Below are positions 5,361 to 5,770 of a stretch of 5,770 bases of DNA, in pieces. A program made the translations under genes and the position numbers. The stretch's first letter is position 1. The number at the start of each line of letters is the position of its first letter. A model generated the notes under the pieces. That model searched no databases, was not told the DNA's origin, and worked only from the letters and a program-made list of their open reading frames with translations. This stretch comes from an uncultured Collinsella sp. (lineage in GTDB: Bacteria > Actinomycetota > Coriobacteriia > Coriobacteriales > Coriobacteriaceae): assembly GCA_958407085.1 (NCBI GenBank), contig CATYHY010000094.1, positions 1 to 5,770 on the forward strand, written 5' to 3'.

Positions 5361-5770
5361 CTACTCCTTATCAAACGAAACGTCAGCGACGGGAAGCTCA
5401 ATCGTAAAGACCGAGCCGTGCGGGTCCGCCGCGGCAACCTCTATGCTACCGCCATGTGCCAACGCAATGGAACGGCAGAGCGAAAGACCCAGGCCAACGC
5501 TGCGGTGGCTGTCAGCCAGACCATGGTTGGCGGTATAGAACGACTCAAAGATCCGCTCGCGATCCTCGGGTGCGATGCCCGGACCATCATCGGCCACCGA
5601 GCACGCCACGCGTCCATCGTCGACGCTAATCGAAATCACGATATGCGAACCCGCGGGCGTATAGGTGATGGCGTTGTTCACCAGATTGACCACCAGCTGC
5701 ACCATCAGGCGCGCATCGACGTTGACGAGCGCCGGCTCATCGCACGCCACCACCTTAAGGTCGTGCTCGC
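5361..5770 (-). CDS. kdpD: KdpD-like sensor histidine kinase, C-terminal part (runs off the window)
   Basis: The last 135 residues of a histidine kinase; the start lies beyond position 5770. The visible part is the ATP-binding (HATPase_c) domain: N-box LVVNLVNNAITYT (25-37 of the visible part), G1 box DDGPGIAP (60-67), F-box FESFYTAN (74-81) and G2 box VGLGLSLCRSIALAHGG (91-107). The dimerisation helix with the phosphorylated histidine, and any KdpD, Usp or membrane segments, are out of view. The assignment to KdpD rests on the paired KdpE-like regulator and on the FYTAN...DSxRSxGLGLSLC pattern, common in KdpD-type kinases as I remember them. A general kinase paired with a KdpE-like regulator cannot be excluded. 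It shares a transcript with kdpE. Confidence 0.75.
   Translation of the reverse strand, partial: EHDLKVVACDEPALVNVDARLMVQLVVNLVNNAITYTPAGSHIVISISVDDGRVACSVADDGPGIAPEDRERIFESFYTANHGLADSHRSVGLGLSLCRSIALAHGGSIEVAAADPHGSVFTIELPVADVSFDKE
5364..5369 (-). promoter_or_regulatory. Ribosome binding site of kdpE, inside the end of kdpD
   Basis: AAGGAG on the minus strand lies directly before the TAG stop of the kinase gene and seven bases before the GTG start of kdpE. It fixes the GTG as the start and suggests that ribosomes finishing the kinase re-initiate on the regulator. Confidence 0.8.

Noticed and set aside
4061..5407. 448-codon plus-strand open frame spanning the end of rlmKL, the hairpin and the kdpE antisense strand
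   Set aside because: It overlaps two well-supported genes in the wrong frame or strand and runs through the intergenic hairpin. Its composition (Arg/Ala/Ser/Pro-rich, then antisense-like) shows it is a chance frame.
5357..5437. Upstream start for the response regulator, 27 codons longer
   Set aside because: It would overlap the kinase gene and add residues absent from KdpE proteins. The GTG at 5356 has an ideal AAGGAG site.

Overview
The window looks like chromosomal DNA from a high-GC, actinobacterial-type gut bacterium. Gene content and style point to the Coriobacteriia, and my best guess is Collinsella or a close relative. This is inference from codon usage, strong Shine-Dalgarno (SD) sites and protein flavour; no database search was possible. 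There are no RNA genes, insertion sequences or CRISPR arrays. Almost everything is ordinary chromosomal coding sequence, and the long open frames on the opposite strands are shadows caused by high GC.

Layout, left to right. Positions 1-188 hold no convincing gene. They contain a large imperfect hairpin (87-158) and a 26-base near-copy (35-60) of the 3' end of the neighbouring gene. On the minus strand follow a small transaldolase-family aldolase (189-893) and a Cof-type HAD phosphatase (1087-1914), separated by a 193-base regulatory gap. A short divergent promoter region (1915-1989) leads to a long plus-strand gene (1990-4548) for a fused 23S rRNA methyltransferase of the RlmKL (RlmL+RlmK) type. 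A strong hairpin (4552-4618) separates it from a convergent minus-strand two-component operon. That operon is a KdpE-like response regulator (4643-5356) preceded by the 3' end of its KdpD-like histidine kinase (5361-5770, running off the window edge).

How the parts relate. KdpD and KdpE form a translationally coupled sensor/regulator pair, normally controlling high-affinity potassium uptake; no kdpFABC genes fall inside the window. The aldolase and phosphatase are sugar-phosphate housekeeping enzymes that may be independently transcribed. The most notable observation is in the rRNA methyltransferase. Its RlmK half keeps all the catalytic motifs, but its RlmL half keeps the fold landmarks while losing the SAM-binding glycine motif and the NPPYG catalytic motif. 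The gene therefore looks like a bifunctional enzyme with one half reduced to a non-catalytic, probably RNA-binding, platform.
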